From Pararhizobium gei (GTDB taxonomy: Bacteria; Pseudomonadota; Alphaproteobacteria; Rhizobiales; Rhizobiaceae), in NCBI RefSeq assembly GCF_029223885.1, contig NZ_CP119411.1:39270-103269 (forward strand): a stretch of DNA of 64,000 nucleotides, written 5' to 3'. Positions 17,832 to 25,685 of the stretch are shown here, piece by piece. The stretch's first letter is position 1. Each line of letters starts with the position of its first letter. The position numbers and the translations under genes were made by a program. A model generated the notes under the pieces. That model was not told where the DNA came from, ran no database searches, and saw only the letters and a list, made by a program, of their open reading frames with translations.

Positions 17832-17867
17832 GTTGAACGATCCTGCAGCGCCGCAGGATCGTTCAAC
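17832..17867. promoter_or_regulatory. 15-bp perfect inverted repeat in divergent promoter, candidate AraC operator
   Basis: GTTGAACGATCCTGC and its exact complement are spaced by six bases between the hydroxylase (minus) and the hydrolase (plus). A variant of the right arm (GCAGAATCGTTCAAT) recurs at 18764 in front of the second AraC gene. The shared half-site suggests binding by that regulator. Confidence 0.6.
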
Positions 17868-17941
17868 CGGCAAGCGCACAATCCGGATAGTCATCGTGTG
17901 TTGGCGGACAGTTCGCCAAGGACACATGAAGGAGTCATCCA

Positions 17942-18715
17942 ATGTCCAGTTTTTTCAACTTGCTCGCATCGGGCGTGATGCTTGCCGCAACCATGGGAGA
18001 ACCAGCAGCAATGGCAGCCGATAGCACACCGAAATCCATCGTTCTCGTCCATGGCGGCTTCGTCGATGGTTCGGGATGGGAAGGCGTCTACGACATCCTC
18101 AAGAGCGACGGTTACGATGTCACTATCGTCCAGAACCCGACGGTCACCCTGGAGGATGACATCAGGGTCACGAAACGCGCGATCGCTGCGGCGACCGGCG
18201 ACGTGGTTTTGGTTGGCCACTCCTACGGTGGCGTCGTCATCTCCGAGGCAGGAGCCGAATCCAAAGTAAAATCGCTCGTCTACATTGCCGCTTTTGCGCC
18301 CGACGCCGGTGAATCGGTCTCCAGCCTGATCGCAAATCCCGTCCCCGGCGCTGCTGCACCTCCGATCCTGCCGCCAGTCGATGGTTTTCTGTTCCTCGAT
18401 AAATCGAAGTTCGCGCAATCGTTTGCCGCCGATGTGCGCCCCGACCTCGCCGCCTTCATGGCAGCCTCACAGGTTCCGTGGGGCGTCGGCGCTCTCGATG
18501 GCAGGGTCACTGTTCCGGCATGGAAGGCCAAGCCTAGCTGGTATCTTGTCGCCACCGATGACAAGATGATTCCACCAGATGCCCAGCGGGGGATGGCCAA
18601 GCGGGCCGGCGCCAAGACCGTCGAGATCCCTGGCAGCCATGCGGTCTATGTCTCTAACCCAAAAGCAGTCGCCGAGATCATAGAAGACGCCGCCAACACC
18701 AAGAAGAGCGGCTAA
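17942..18715 (+). CDS. Secreted alpha/beta hydrolase
   Basis: Esterase-like enzyme of 257 residues with a signal peptide (positively charged end is weak, hydrophobic core LLASGVMLAATMG, cut after AMA). The fold is complete: oxyanion-hole strand IVLVHGGFVDGSGWEGVY, nucleophile elbow VGHSYGG with S94, acid in ATDDKMIPP, and His in PGSHAVYVSNPK. It belongs to the group typified by salicylate-esterase/hydroxynitrile-lyase-like hydrolases with AAFAPDAGES after the second strand. AGGAG lies upstream of the ATG. It is followed by an AraC regulator and is likely co-regulated with the divergent flavin hydroxylase. Confidence 0.9.
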   Translation: MSSFFNLLASGVMLAATMGEPAAMAADSTPKSIVLVHGGFVDGSGWEGVYDILKSDGYDVTIVQNPTVTLEDDIRVTKRAIAAATGDVVLVGHSYGGVVISEAGAESKVKSLVYIAAFAPDAGESVSSLIANPVPGAAAPPILPPVDGFLFLDKSKFAQSFAADVRPDLAAFMAASQVPWGVGALDGRVTVPAWKAKPSWYLVATDDKMIPPDAQRGMAKRAGAKTVEIPGSHAVYVSNPKAVAEIIEDAANTKKSG

Positions 18716-18725
18716 GTTATTTCTC

Positions 18726-18757
18726 GGGTCGCCGCCGCTCCTATGTTTCGGCGACCC
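18726..18757 (+). terminator. Hairpin after the hydrolase gene
   Basis: GGGTCGCCG and its exact complement are separated by 14 bases, starting 10 bases after the hydrolase stop. No T tract is present, so efficiency as an intrinsic terminator is uncertain. Confidence 0.5.
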
Positions 18758-18763
18758 ACCACT

Positions 18764-18787
18764 GCAGAATCGTTCAATTGACAATTG
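18764..18787. promoter_or_regulatory. Half-site repeat and CAATTG pair upstream of AraC gene
   Basis: GCAGAATCGTTCAAT (18764-18778) differs in two positions from the right arm of the dyad at 17853-17867 and overlaps two CAATTG copies separated by one base (18775-18787). It lies 54-77 bases before the AraC start, suited to autoregulation. Confidence 0.5.
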
Positions 18788-18840
18788 AGTGGCCATGATA
18801 TCTTGCGCTGTGCCATCTTGTTGGACGTGGGAACGCTACT

Positions 18841-19761
18841 ATGACCCTGAATGTGAAGCTTGTTGAAGTGGCGACCGTCCCCATTGGTCTGCCCCACAGG
18901 ACCGAGCTAAAGTTATCGGTCCGCGGCTTGTCATGTTCGAGACTGATCGCCGCTGACGTGAACTATGGTTTCAAGCCGACCGAAAGCAATCCCAGTTTTC
19001 CGACCTGGGAGGGCGCCTACAGTATTGGCGTGCACTTTAACGACGAGAGGAGCGAGGTATTCCTCGACGGACGCTATTACGCTCACCCCAATCGCAAGGG
19101 TCAGACGCATTTTCTCTATGTCTCGGAACTTGCACATATCGATTTTACGACGCCGCGGCATACACAGGAGGTGATCCTGCAGCGCAGCTTTATGCGCGAG
19201 ATTGCTGATGACCTTGAAGTGCCGCGTGTCACGCATCTGGGCAACAGTCTGTACCATATGACCGACGATCCCGTCCTTCGGCGCCTTGCCCTCAGGATCT
19301 ATCCGTTCTTCGATGCACCCGAGACGATCGATCCCTTGATGGCGGATCACTACATGTGGAGCCTTGGTATCTACCTTTGCGCCCACTATGGCGATCTTAC
19401 CGCTCGACGCCCGATCGTCGGGGGACTGAGCACCTGGCAGGAACGGCTAGCCAAGGACGTCATCGAAACCAGCTTGGTTGGCGGAATCGGACTTGCTGAG
19501 CTCGCTCAGCTTTGCGGTCTTCGCATCAGCCAATTCGCGCATGGTTTCAAGCGATCCACAGGGGTAGCACCCTATGAATGGCTCCTCAGAAGGCGAATCG
19601 AGCGCGCCAAGGAGAATCTCCTGTCGGGCAGTAAACTCTCGGAAGTTGCTGTTGCATGCGGCTTTGCCGATGAAAGCCACCTGACCCGGATGTTCCGGCG
19701 AGCGGTTGGGGTGACGCCAGGCACATGGCGAACAGACAGAGCAACTGCTCTCCGACATTAG
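18841..19761 (+). CDS. AraC-family transcriptional regulator
   Basis: Three hundred and six residues. The N-terminal 190 residues are not a clear cupin and match the AraC subgroup with a variable effector domain (FLDGRYYAHPNRKG, SLYHMTDDPVLRRLALRIYP). The C-terminal HTH pair reads IGLAELAQLCGLRISQFAHGF, GVAPYEWLLRRRIERAKENL and LSEVAVACGFADESHLTRMF. It probably controls the preceding hydrolase and the divergent hydroxylase through the shared repeats at 17832-17867 and 18764. Confidence 0.9.
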   Translation: MTLNVKLVEVATVPIGLPHRTELKLSVRGLSCSRLIAADVNYGFKPTESNPSFPTWEGAYSIGVHFNDERSEVFLDGRYYAHPNRKGQTHFLYVSELAHIDFTTPRHTQEVILQRSFMREIADDLEVPRVTHLGNSLYHMTDDPVLRRLALRIYPFFDAPETIDPLMADHYMWSLGIYLCAHYGDLTARRPIVGGLSTWQERLAKDVIETSLVGGIGLAELAQLCGLRISQFAHGFKRSTGVAPYEWLLRRRIERAKENLLSGSKLSEVAVACGFADESHLTRMFRRAVGVTPGTWRTDRATALRH

Positions 19762-20087
19762 CTATCAACTGGAACTTACTGTGCGTCTTGGCCCCGAAGC
19801 TTAACAGGAACCGGCGGAGTGGCTTGAAAGTCGCATGGCGGAACAGCCGTCCATCTTCGCTCTGTTAAAGATTGATGCAACGTCGAACCGAGCGTTTAGG
19901 TACATCCGATCCCACGGACACCGCCCTTTAGGAAAACAATCACTATCGATAATATTCAAGTATCGATAATGATGGATTATGACTCGGGGGGCTGTAAAGT
20001 CGGGACAACACGCGGCTGCAACGACCAAAAACGGGATGAAAAATAACGGTTGCCAGAGGGATTCACGATGACATGCCCACGCAACAG
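19762..20087. other. Gene-free gap with a 10-bp direct repeat
   Basis: No credible gene. TATCGATAAT occurs at 19944-19953 and again at 19961-19970 (17 bases apart), each with the palindromic core TATCGATA, in an AT-rich stretch that could be a protein-binding site or recombination scar at the edge of the mobile debris. Confidence 0.4.
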
Positions 20088-20519
20088 CTATTCGCTTCGG
20101 GCCGTCGCACGATGGCGTTGCGCCCTCGCCAGCTCGACAAACCGGCGCTTAACCTCTTCAAACAAGACCGGTGGCAGCGCGCCAAAATAGCCGGTTTCAC
20201 TGTCCATCGGCCTGACGTCGGGTCCGGGCCAGACGAAACGGTTACTCTCTGTCAGAACAATCCACGAGCGCTCGTCGTCAAGTCCCAGGCGCCGTTTGGT
20301 GGCAGCCGGGATTTCAACAGCGTCTTGCGGATCGGATGGCGGCGAATGCGTGACAGGCAAAACTCGCACGACCGGCGTTCCGTCTTCCAGTGTGGCAACA
20401 ATCGCCAGAACCAGCACAGGGCGGTCCTTGTCGCCCTCCTCCCGGCCTTCGAGATGCTGCCAATGCCAAAGATACGAATATCGGAACAGCCAGCCGACCT
20501 TCGGTTCAGTCGGCAGCAT
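20088..20519 (-). CDS. PemK/MazF-like toxin of a type II toxin-antitoxin pair
   Basis: One hundred and forty-three residues. The sequence GWLFRYSYLWHWQHLEGREEGDKDRPVLVLAIVA, with VLPVTHSPP, LGLDDERSWIVLTESNRFVWPGPDVRP and a helical tail, matches a family of longer PemK-like proteins common on alphaproteobacterial plasmids. Family members are taken to cleave mRNA. It overlaps the upstream antitoxin gene by 14 bases, the usual toxin-second order, and appears intact. Confidence 0.78.
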   Translation of the reverse strand: MLPTEPKVGWLFRYSYLWHWQHLEGREEGDKDRPVLVLAIVATLEDGTPVVRVLPVTHSPPSDPQDAVEIPAATKRRLGLDDERSWIVLTESNRFVWPGPDVRPMDSETGYFGALPPVLFEEVKRRFVELARAQRHRATARSE

Positions 20520-20784
20520 GCGTATCCGTCAACAGTTCGGCGTTGAGATGATCCAGGCCCGGCTCCATCCGCGATGCTTCAATGGCGCCGAGGTCATCGT
20601 CGCCGAGCATGCTCGAAAGTTCAACACGTCGATCGCGCTTTGCCAGGCGAACATAGTCCTCATAAGCAATGAGAACGGTGCGAGGACGACCGTTTTTAGT
20701 GATAATGACAGGCTCGCGGACTGCAGCGTCCTGATAGGCCCCAAAATTTTTCGAAACCGCCGCAGCGGTAACAGTTGACGTCAT
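20506..20784 (-). CDS. Phd/YefM-family antitoxin
   Basis: Ninety-two residues with the Phd/YefM N-terminal DNA-binding fold (VSKNFGAYQDAAVREPVIITKNGRPRTVLIAYEDYVRL) and an acidic flexible C-terminus that would wrap the toxin. AAAGGAG precedes the ATG at good spacing. It is expected to autoregulate through the 9-bp inverted repeat at 20799-20826. Confidence 0.88.
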   Translation of the reverse strand: MTSTVTAAAVSKNFGAYQDAAVREPVIITKNGRPRTVLIAYEDYVRLAKRDRRVELSSMLGDDDLGAIEASRMEPGLDHLNAELLTDTHAAD

Positions 20785-20798
20785 GATAGAACTCCTTT

Positions 20799-20826
20799 GT
20801 TCCGGAATATACGGGATTTCCGGAAC
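20799..20826. promoter_or_regulatory. Toxin-antitoxin operator
   Basis: GTTCCGGAA and its exact complement are separated by 10 bases, 15 bases upstream of the antitoxin start. The geometry (19 bases centre to centre) suits two Phd/YefM dimers repressing the pair. Confidence 0.65.
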
Positions 20827-20860
20827 TTTTGCAAATTCCCTATCCGGCGAGGCCTATAAG

Positions 20861-22030
20861 ATGAAGCATAAATCGCAGATCGGGCCTGCAGCTGACCAGA
20901 CGGTCCTGAAGCGCGCCGAGGAACTGGATGCACTCGATGCCATCCTGCCGTTCGATCACCGCGACCAGCTCGCCGAACTTCTGACCGATGAAGACGTCGC
21001 GACGCTCAAACACCTGGCCAGCTAGGCATGGGCGACAATACCATGCGGGCATTGGCGTCCGACCTTGCCTATCTTGAAGTTTGGTGTTCCGTCGCCACCG
21101 GCACTCTCCTCCCCTGGCCGGCTCCGGAAAGCCTGCTTCTGAAATTCGTCGCCCATCATCTTTGGGACCCAGTCGAGCGGGAAAGCAATGCCGATCATGG
21201 CATGCCCGAGGACGTCGCGATCGCCCTCCGCCTCAAGGGGTTGCTGAGAAGCACCGGACCGCATGCGCCGGCGACCGTTCGCCGCCGGTTGACGAGCTGG
21301 TCGATCCTGACGCGCTGGCGCGGGCAGACCGGATCGTTTTCGGCGCCGTCGCTGAAAAGCGCACTCCGGTTGGCGCTTCGCACCAGCAATCGCCCGCGGC
21401 AGAGAAAAAGCAAGAAGGCCGTCACCGGCGATATCCTCGCCAAACTGCTTGCGGCTTGCGCGGGCGATCGGCTGGTCGACCTGCGTGATCGGGCGCTGCT
21501 GCTGATGGCTTTCGCATCCGGCGGCAGACGCCGTTCCGAAGTGGCGGGACTGCGCGTCGAGGATCTGGTGGACGAGGAACCGGTTCGCGCCAATCCGGCT
21601 GACGAGCACTCTCCTCCCCTGCCTGACGATACATCTCGGCCGCACCAAGACGACTTCAGCGGATGACGACGAGCATGTGGTCCTGATCGGCAGGCCTGTG
21701 ACGGCACTCAGGTATTGGCTGACAGAGGCAAAGATCGAAGCAGGTCCAGCCTTTCGGCGTATCGACCAGTGGGGCAATCTTGACCGGCGAGCGATGACGC
21801 CGCAGTCCGTCAACCTTATCCTGAAATCCCGCATCAAGCAGGCCGGGCTGGACCCGGCGCAGTTTTCTGCCCACGGACTTCGATCCGGTTATCTCATAGA
21901 AGCTGCCAGCCGCAGCATTCCATTGCCTGAAGCCATGCAGCAGTCGCTGCATAAATCCGTCACACAAGCGTCGGGATACTACAACAACACCGAACGTAAA
22001 ATGGGGCGCGCTGCACGGTTGGTGCTCTGA
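20861..22030 (+). pseudogene. Tyrosine recombinase/integrase, broken by two frameshifts
   Basis: The gene lies in three frames. The 54-codon start (MKHKSQIGPAADQ to LKHLAS) ends at a TAG at 21023. The core-binding part follows from 21028 (MGDNTMRALASDLAYLE, LLKFVAHHLWDP, APATVRRRLTSWS). The catalytic part includes the first Arg region (ASGGRRRSEVAGLRVEDL). A second shift near 21615 leads to LTIHLGRTKTTSADDDEHVV and the C-terminal AHGLRSGYLIEAAS and MQQSLHKSVTQASGYY, so the HxxR and Tyr motifs survive. Rejoined, it is a normal integrase of about 390 residues. Both shifts look like single-base losses. Confidence 0.88.
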
Positions 22031-22173
22031 TGGCGTGCTGCCAGCGCCATCGTACGAGCGCCGGGGCCGGACTGCCATTGATGCGCGAGATACCCGATCG
22101 TGAAGAAATTGCCGGCAGGAGATATGGCCAGCAGCGCGAAAACGGCGGTTCGTAATATGCCAAAGCGTGTCAT
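22031..22173 (-). pseudogene. Truncated periplasmic metal-sensor-like (CpxP/CnrX type) protein
   Basis: The minus frame from the ATG at 22173 gives an N-terminal anchor (ILRTAVFALLAISPAGNFFTIGYLAHQW) like rhizobial periplasmic heavy-metal-sensor proteins, then loses similarity where the integrase gene ends. The metal-binding helical domain is missing, apparently cut by insertion of the integrase segment. It follows the anti-sigma-like gene in the expected operon order. Confidence 0.55.
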
Positions 22174-22197
22174 AGGCTGCTCTCCGGACGATCGAAT

Positions 22198-22590
22198 TCA
22201 TCGCCAAACAGGAATGTTTGTCGGCGCGCCGGCCGCAACCGCAAACAGGGACGATTCGACGGAACGTCCTTCTACTCTGGCGAACTGGTGTCCACCCACC
22301 AGCGCGGCTCCCGTCAGGATGAGCACCACAGCGGTGGCTAGGCGGGGCGATGCAAAGGAAGACCACAGCCATTTCGAACTCGGGTTCCGGCGCGCGCCGA
22401 GCCCGTCAAGCACCTTCCGGGCCAGAAGGCTGTCATAGACTTCATCGGTGGCAGCTTCGCGGACCAGGCGGTCGACCGGATTCTCATCCAGGCGGTCCTC
22501 CACCAGCCGGCGGTATGGCGCCGGCTAGGTCGATACGTCGTCGCCGAAACGGTGTTTCAGATTCTTGAATTTTACGTCACGCATTGTCAT
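22198..22590 (-). pseudogene. Small membrane protein (anti-sigma-like) interrupted by an in-frame TAG
   Basis: From the ATG at 22590 the frame reads MTMRDVKFKNLKHRFGDDVST, meets a TAG at 22525-22527, then continues in the same frame as PAPYRRLVEDRLDENPVDRL and LLARKVLDGLGARR, a membrane helix (LATAVVLILTGAALVGGHQF) and a short tail. The start overlaps the sigma-factor stop as ATGA, so this was a translationally coupled sigma/anti-sigma pair. A GTG at 22503 could still start a shortened 101-residue product. Confidence 0.6.
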
Positions 22591-22905
22591 ACCCTTGGGC
22601 CTCCGCCTGCTTTTTCCATATGCTCCCACAACGCGCGCCGCGCGCGGACCAGAAGCTGCTCCCATCACCTGTGCGATTTCCGCAACGTCGAGATCGGCGA
22701 CCGCGCGCAGGAGCAGCGCCATGCGCTGGCGCCGCGGCAAGTCGAGGATCCCTTTGCGGGCCAAGGCCAGCCCCGACCGTCCGGATAGTCTCGCCTCGAC
22801 GTCTGGTTCTTCAAAGGCAGGCTCGGCGTGCATCGCGTCCAGCCCGACGAGACGCAGCAGCGCGTTTCAGGGCTTGTCGCAAATATTTTCGTAGGCCGCG
22901 ATTGT
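22587..22905 (-). pseudogene. ECF sigma factor remnant (region 4)
   Basis: Region-4 sequence is clear in one frame (LDLPRRQRMALLLRAVADLDVAEIAQVMGA). It then shifts frame, with a few codons lost, to QLLVRARRALWEHMEKAGGG and a TGA that overlaps the next gene. Upstream the frame has a TGA at about 22868, and region 2 is missing next to the IS6 remnant. The sigma factor cannot be functional here. Confidence 0.7.
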
Positions 22906-22908
22906 CCC

Positions 22909-23440
22909 CTAAACGGTGTGCATTTCATACTTTGTTAACCTTTGCAGTCCGAAGAGGCGCGCAAGCAGATCGTTCTGGTCGTTGACGGTCCAACTGCCGG
23001 AAAAGCCAAAGCCCTTCCTCAAACACAGCATCGCCTCGAAACCCGAGATGGTTCGCCGCGCAGTGTTGAATGACTGGAACCCGCCGATCTTGGGCATGCT
23101 CTTCTTCAGCCGGAAGTGGTCGCTTTCGATGCCTTGTTGGAGATGCTTGGTGGCGTAAGCCACTTGCCGCGGATCCTGACGTAGGTCTCATCGACGCGAC
23201 CGAGCCGCAATGTGGCCGACGAAACTGACGCAACCGCTTCTCGATCATCGGCGCGTAGGCCAGAACCCAGCGGTTGATCGTGCTATGGTCGACCTCGAAA
23301 CCGCGTTCCCGGAACATCTCCTCCAAATCGCGATAGCTGAGCGGATAATGCAAATACCAGGCAACCGCCTGCACAATCAGCAACGCCTCAAAATGCCGTC
23401 CCTTGAAATCGTCTTTCGATTGGCTTTTCGGCTTCTCGGT
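22909..23440 (-). pseudogene. IS6-family transposase, frameshifted and internally deleted
   Basis: The N-terminal part reads KPKSQSKDDFKGRHFEALLI, LSYRDLEEMFRERGFEVDHS and RLRQFRRPHCGSV, typical of IS6-family (IS26-like) transposases. The DDE core is mostly deleted. The C-terminal part reappears in another frame (ATKHLQQGIESDHFRLKKSM, IGGFQSFNTARRTISGFEAM, GFGFSGSWTVNDQNDLLARL), and the last KVNKV is in the first frame again. Terminal repeats were not identified. Confidence 0.85.
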
Positions 23441-23449
23441 AAGACCAAA

Positions 23450-24184
23450 CTAAACTTTCTGGTCGAGGTCCTTTTCTAAGGCTAGCAGCGTTTGAGCAAT
23501 TCCGGCGGCTTCGGAAATATGGTCACGACATGCCACGCTTGCGGCGTCGGGGTCGTTGCGTAGAATGGCGTTGAAAATCTCGCGCATCTTTGCCGGGCCG
23601 GAAACCTTACGGTTTGTGGTGGAAAGCGTCATGACCCGCAGCCTTGAAATACGACCGTTCAGGCGCTTTACGATATCCCAGGCGATTTCGTGGCCGCCGG
23701 AGAGAAAGATCGTCTCGTAGAACTCCGTCGTTGCCGAAAGGATTGTCAGCGCGTCGTCCTTGGCGGAGTTTCGATCAAGGTCCTCCAGCACCTTTTTCAG
23801 CTTTTCCTTGGTGGCCGCGTCGGCATTGCGGGCACAATCGGCGACCGCCGTGGTTTCGAGCGCGGTGCGGATATCGTAGATCTGCCGGGCCAGGTTCCAG
23901 TCGAGCAGGGCAACAATCGGACCCTGCTTGGGGGCTGTCTCGACCAGTCCTTCCGCTTCCAGATGGCGCAGTACCTCCCGGATCACAGAGCGCGAGACGC
24001 CGAGTTGATCACACAAAGTACGCTCCACCAATCTCTGCCCTGGCGCAAAGGCGCCGGCGATGATGGCGTTGCGCAGCCTGTCGAGCGCCATTTCACGCAG
24101 GGTGATCGGCGGGTTTTCGATACGCAGCGAATCGATGTGGAGCGCGGTTTCAGCAGCGGTGGGGGCCAGTCGATTTTGAGTCAT
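23450..24184 (-). CDS. GntR-family regulator, FadR/FCD subgroup
   Basis: Two hundred and forty-four residues from the ATG at 24184. The winged helix at about 30-95 reads LREMALDRLRNAIIAGAFAP, GQRLVERTLCDQLGVSRSVI and REVLRHLEAEGLVE. The FCD effector domain follows with metal-ligand-type residues (DIRTALETTAVADCARN, ATTEFYETIFLSGGHEIAWD, ACRDHISEAAG). The frame ends just short of the IS6 remnant but looks complete. It faces the catabolic operon starting at 24281, with the palindrome ATGGTATACCAT between, and is most likely its repressor. Confidence 0.92.
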   Translation of the reverse strand: MTQNRLAPTAAETALHIDSLRIENPPITLREMALDRLRNAIIAGAFAPGQRLVERTLCDQLGVSRSVIREVLRHLEAEGLVETAPKQGPIVALLDWNLARQIYDIRTALETTAVADCARNADAATKEKLKKVLEDLDRNSAKDDALTILSATTEFYETIFLSGGHEIAWDIVKRLNGRISRLRVMTLSTTNRKVSGPAKMREIFNAILRNDPDAASVACRDHISEAAGIAQTLLALEKDLDQKV

Positions 24185-24235
24185 GTTTCCTCTTAGACGC
24201 AAGAAAGATTCGAAACAAGCTTGACACGTGATATT

Positions 24236-24247
24236 ATGGTATACCAT
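24236..24247. promoter_or_regulatory. ATGGTATACCAT palindrome, candidate FCD-type operator
   Basis: A perfect 12-bp dyad in the 96-base divergent region, 34 bases before the DUF1185 start and 52 before the regulator start. It matches the TNGTATACNA type of site known for FadR/FCD-class GntR proteins such as VanR. One copy only was seen in the window. Confidence 0.7.
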
Positions 24248-24280
24248 CCTACAGTCAGTTGACATAATACGAGAGAAACT

Positions 24281-24886
24281 ATGGCGCTCGAAATCCGCAA
24301 GACCCTGCTGCAGGTGGAAACCACACTGATCGAAGGCGGCAAGGCGGCTCCCGTTCCGTTGAAGCTGTATTCAGCTATCGCCGTGATCAAGAACCCTTGG
24401 GCGGGACACGGCTTCGTCGAGGATCTGAAACCGGAAATTCATGCCGCCGCGCCGGTACTCGGTGCGTTGTTGACAAAGATGATCATCGATGCTGTCGGTT
24501 CGGGCGACATGGTGGAGGCCTACGGCAAGTCGGCGGTTGTCGGCCTCGACGGCGAAATCGAGCATGCGTCAGCGCTCATCCATACGCTTCGCTTTGGCAA
24601 TCACTATCGGCAGGCGGTCGGAGCCAAGTCCTACCTGGCCTTCTGCAATACGCGCGGGCCGGCCAATGCGCCGGTGATGATCCCGCTGATGGACAAGAAC
24701 GACGAGGGACGCCGCTCGCATTACCTGACCATCCAGACATCGGTCCCCGATGCGCCGGCGGCCGGCGAAATCCTCATTGCGCTCGGCGCTTCGGTCGGTG
24801 GCCGCCCGCATCATCGCATCGGCGATCGCTACCAGGACCTGAAGGATCTCGGCAACGACGACGTCAACAATCCGGCAGCGGTCTGA
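24281..24886 (+). CDS. DUF1185 (amino acid synthesis family, PF06684) protein
   Basis: Two hundred and one residues. Family hallmarks are LYSAIAVIKNPWAGHGFVEDL, AAPVLGALLTKMIIDAVG, VEAYGKSAVVGLDGEIEHAS and GASVGGRPHHRIGDRYQDL. Known structures of family members show a chorismate-mutase-like trimer; the biochemical role is unproven. It is the first gene of the operon facing the FCD regulator and lies one base upstream of the hydrolase gene, so it probably handles an intermediate of the flavin-monooxygenase pathway. Confidence 0.88.
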   Translation: MALEIRKTLLQVETTLIEGGKAAPVPLKLYSAIAVIKNPWAGHGFVEDLKPEIHAAAPVLGALLTKMIIDAVGSGDMVEAYGKSAVVGLDGEIEHASALIHTLRFGNHYRQAVGAKSYLAFCNTRGPANAPVMIPLMDKNDEGRRSHYLTIQTSVPDAPAAGEILIALGASVGGRPHHRIGDRYQDLKDLGNDDVNNPAAV

Positions 24887-24887
24887 G

Positions 24888-25685
24888 ATGATGACGGTCC
24901 GGCGGTTGCAGACGCAACAGGGCGCGGCCTTTGCCGAAACCGGCAGCGGCGAACCGCTGGTGCTGATCCATGGGGTTGGCATGCGCCTCGAGGCCTGGGC
25001 GCCGCAGATGGCAGCATTGGGCAGGACGCATCGCGTGATCGCGGTCGACATGCCGGGACATGGTGAAAGCCAAAGCCTGCCGCAGGGCGCCGGACTGGAA
25101 GCCTTCGTCGGCTGGATTTCCACCGTGCTCGACGATCTCAAACTTGAGAATGTCAGCATCGCCGGTCATTCGATGGGAGCGCTGATCGCCGGTGGCGCGG
25201 CGGCGACCCTGGGTGACAGGATCGCCCGCGTCGCCCTGCTCAACGGCGTCTACCGTCGAGACTCCGCAGCACGCGCGGCAGTCCTGACCCGAGCCGCAGA
25301 GATCCGCGATGGCATGATCGACTTCGACGGCCCGTTGCTGCGCTGGTTCGGAGAGGACAGCAGGGACAGCGCCGTCTACCGGCTGACGCATGACTGGCTG
25401 TCGTCGGTAGACCAGAACGGATATGCGACGGCTTACCAGGCCTTTGCCGCCGGCGACGGCACCTATGCCGATTGCTGGCCGAGAATCCGCTGCCCGGCAT
25501 TGTTCCTGACGGGATCGGACGATCCGAATTCGACGCCGGCCATGGCGCAGGCGATGGCGCAGGCAGCACCCGCGGGCTACGCCGTGCTCATCGACGGTCA
25601 TCGGCATATGGTCAACCTGACGGCCCCCGACGAGGTCAATACGATCCTTGCTGACTGGCTGGCGCGCAAGGAGGAGCGGACATGA
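24888..25685 (+). CDS. Alpha/beta hydrolase (RutD/3-oxoadipate-enol-lactonase like)
   Basis: Cytoplasmic hydrolase of 265 residues. Motifs are PLVLIHGVGMRLEAWAPQM (oxyanion hole), DMPGHGES, nucleophile elbow AGHSMGA with S95, acid in LTGSDDPNSTP, and His in DGHRHMVNL. Its 3' end overlaps the flavin reductase start (ATGA). In a luciferase-like monooxygenase operon it could hydrolyse the ring-opened or carbamoyl product, as RutD assists uracil breakdown; that is inference. Confidence 0.9.
   Translation: MMTVRRLQTQQGAAFAETGSGEPLVLIHGVGMRLEAWAPQMAALGRTHRVIAVDMPGHGESQSLPQGAGLEAFVGWISTVLDDLKLENVSIAGHSMGALIAGGAAATLGDRIARVALLNGVYRRDSAARAAVLTRAAEIRDGMIDFDGPLLRWFGEDSRDSAVYRLTHDWLSSVDQNGYATAYQAFAAGDGTYADCWPRIRCPALFLTGSDDPNSTPAMAQAMAQAAPAGYAVLIDGHRHMVNLTAPDEVNTILADWLARKEERT

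Noticed and set aside
17832-17867. Simple transcription terminator
   Set aside because: It lies in a divergent promoter region, not after a gene end, has no T tract, and one arm recurs in another promoter.
20861-21025. Independent 54-residue gene
   Set aside because: Its sequence is the normal N-terminal end of this integrase family; the stop comes from a frameshift.
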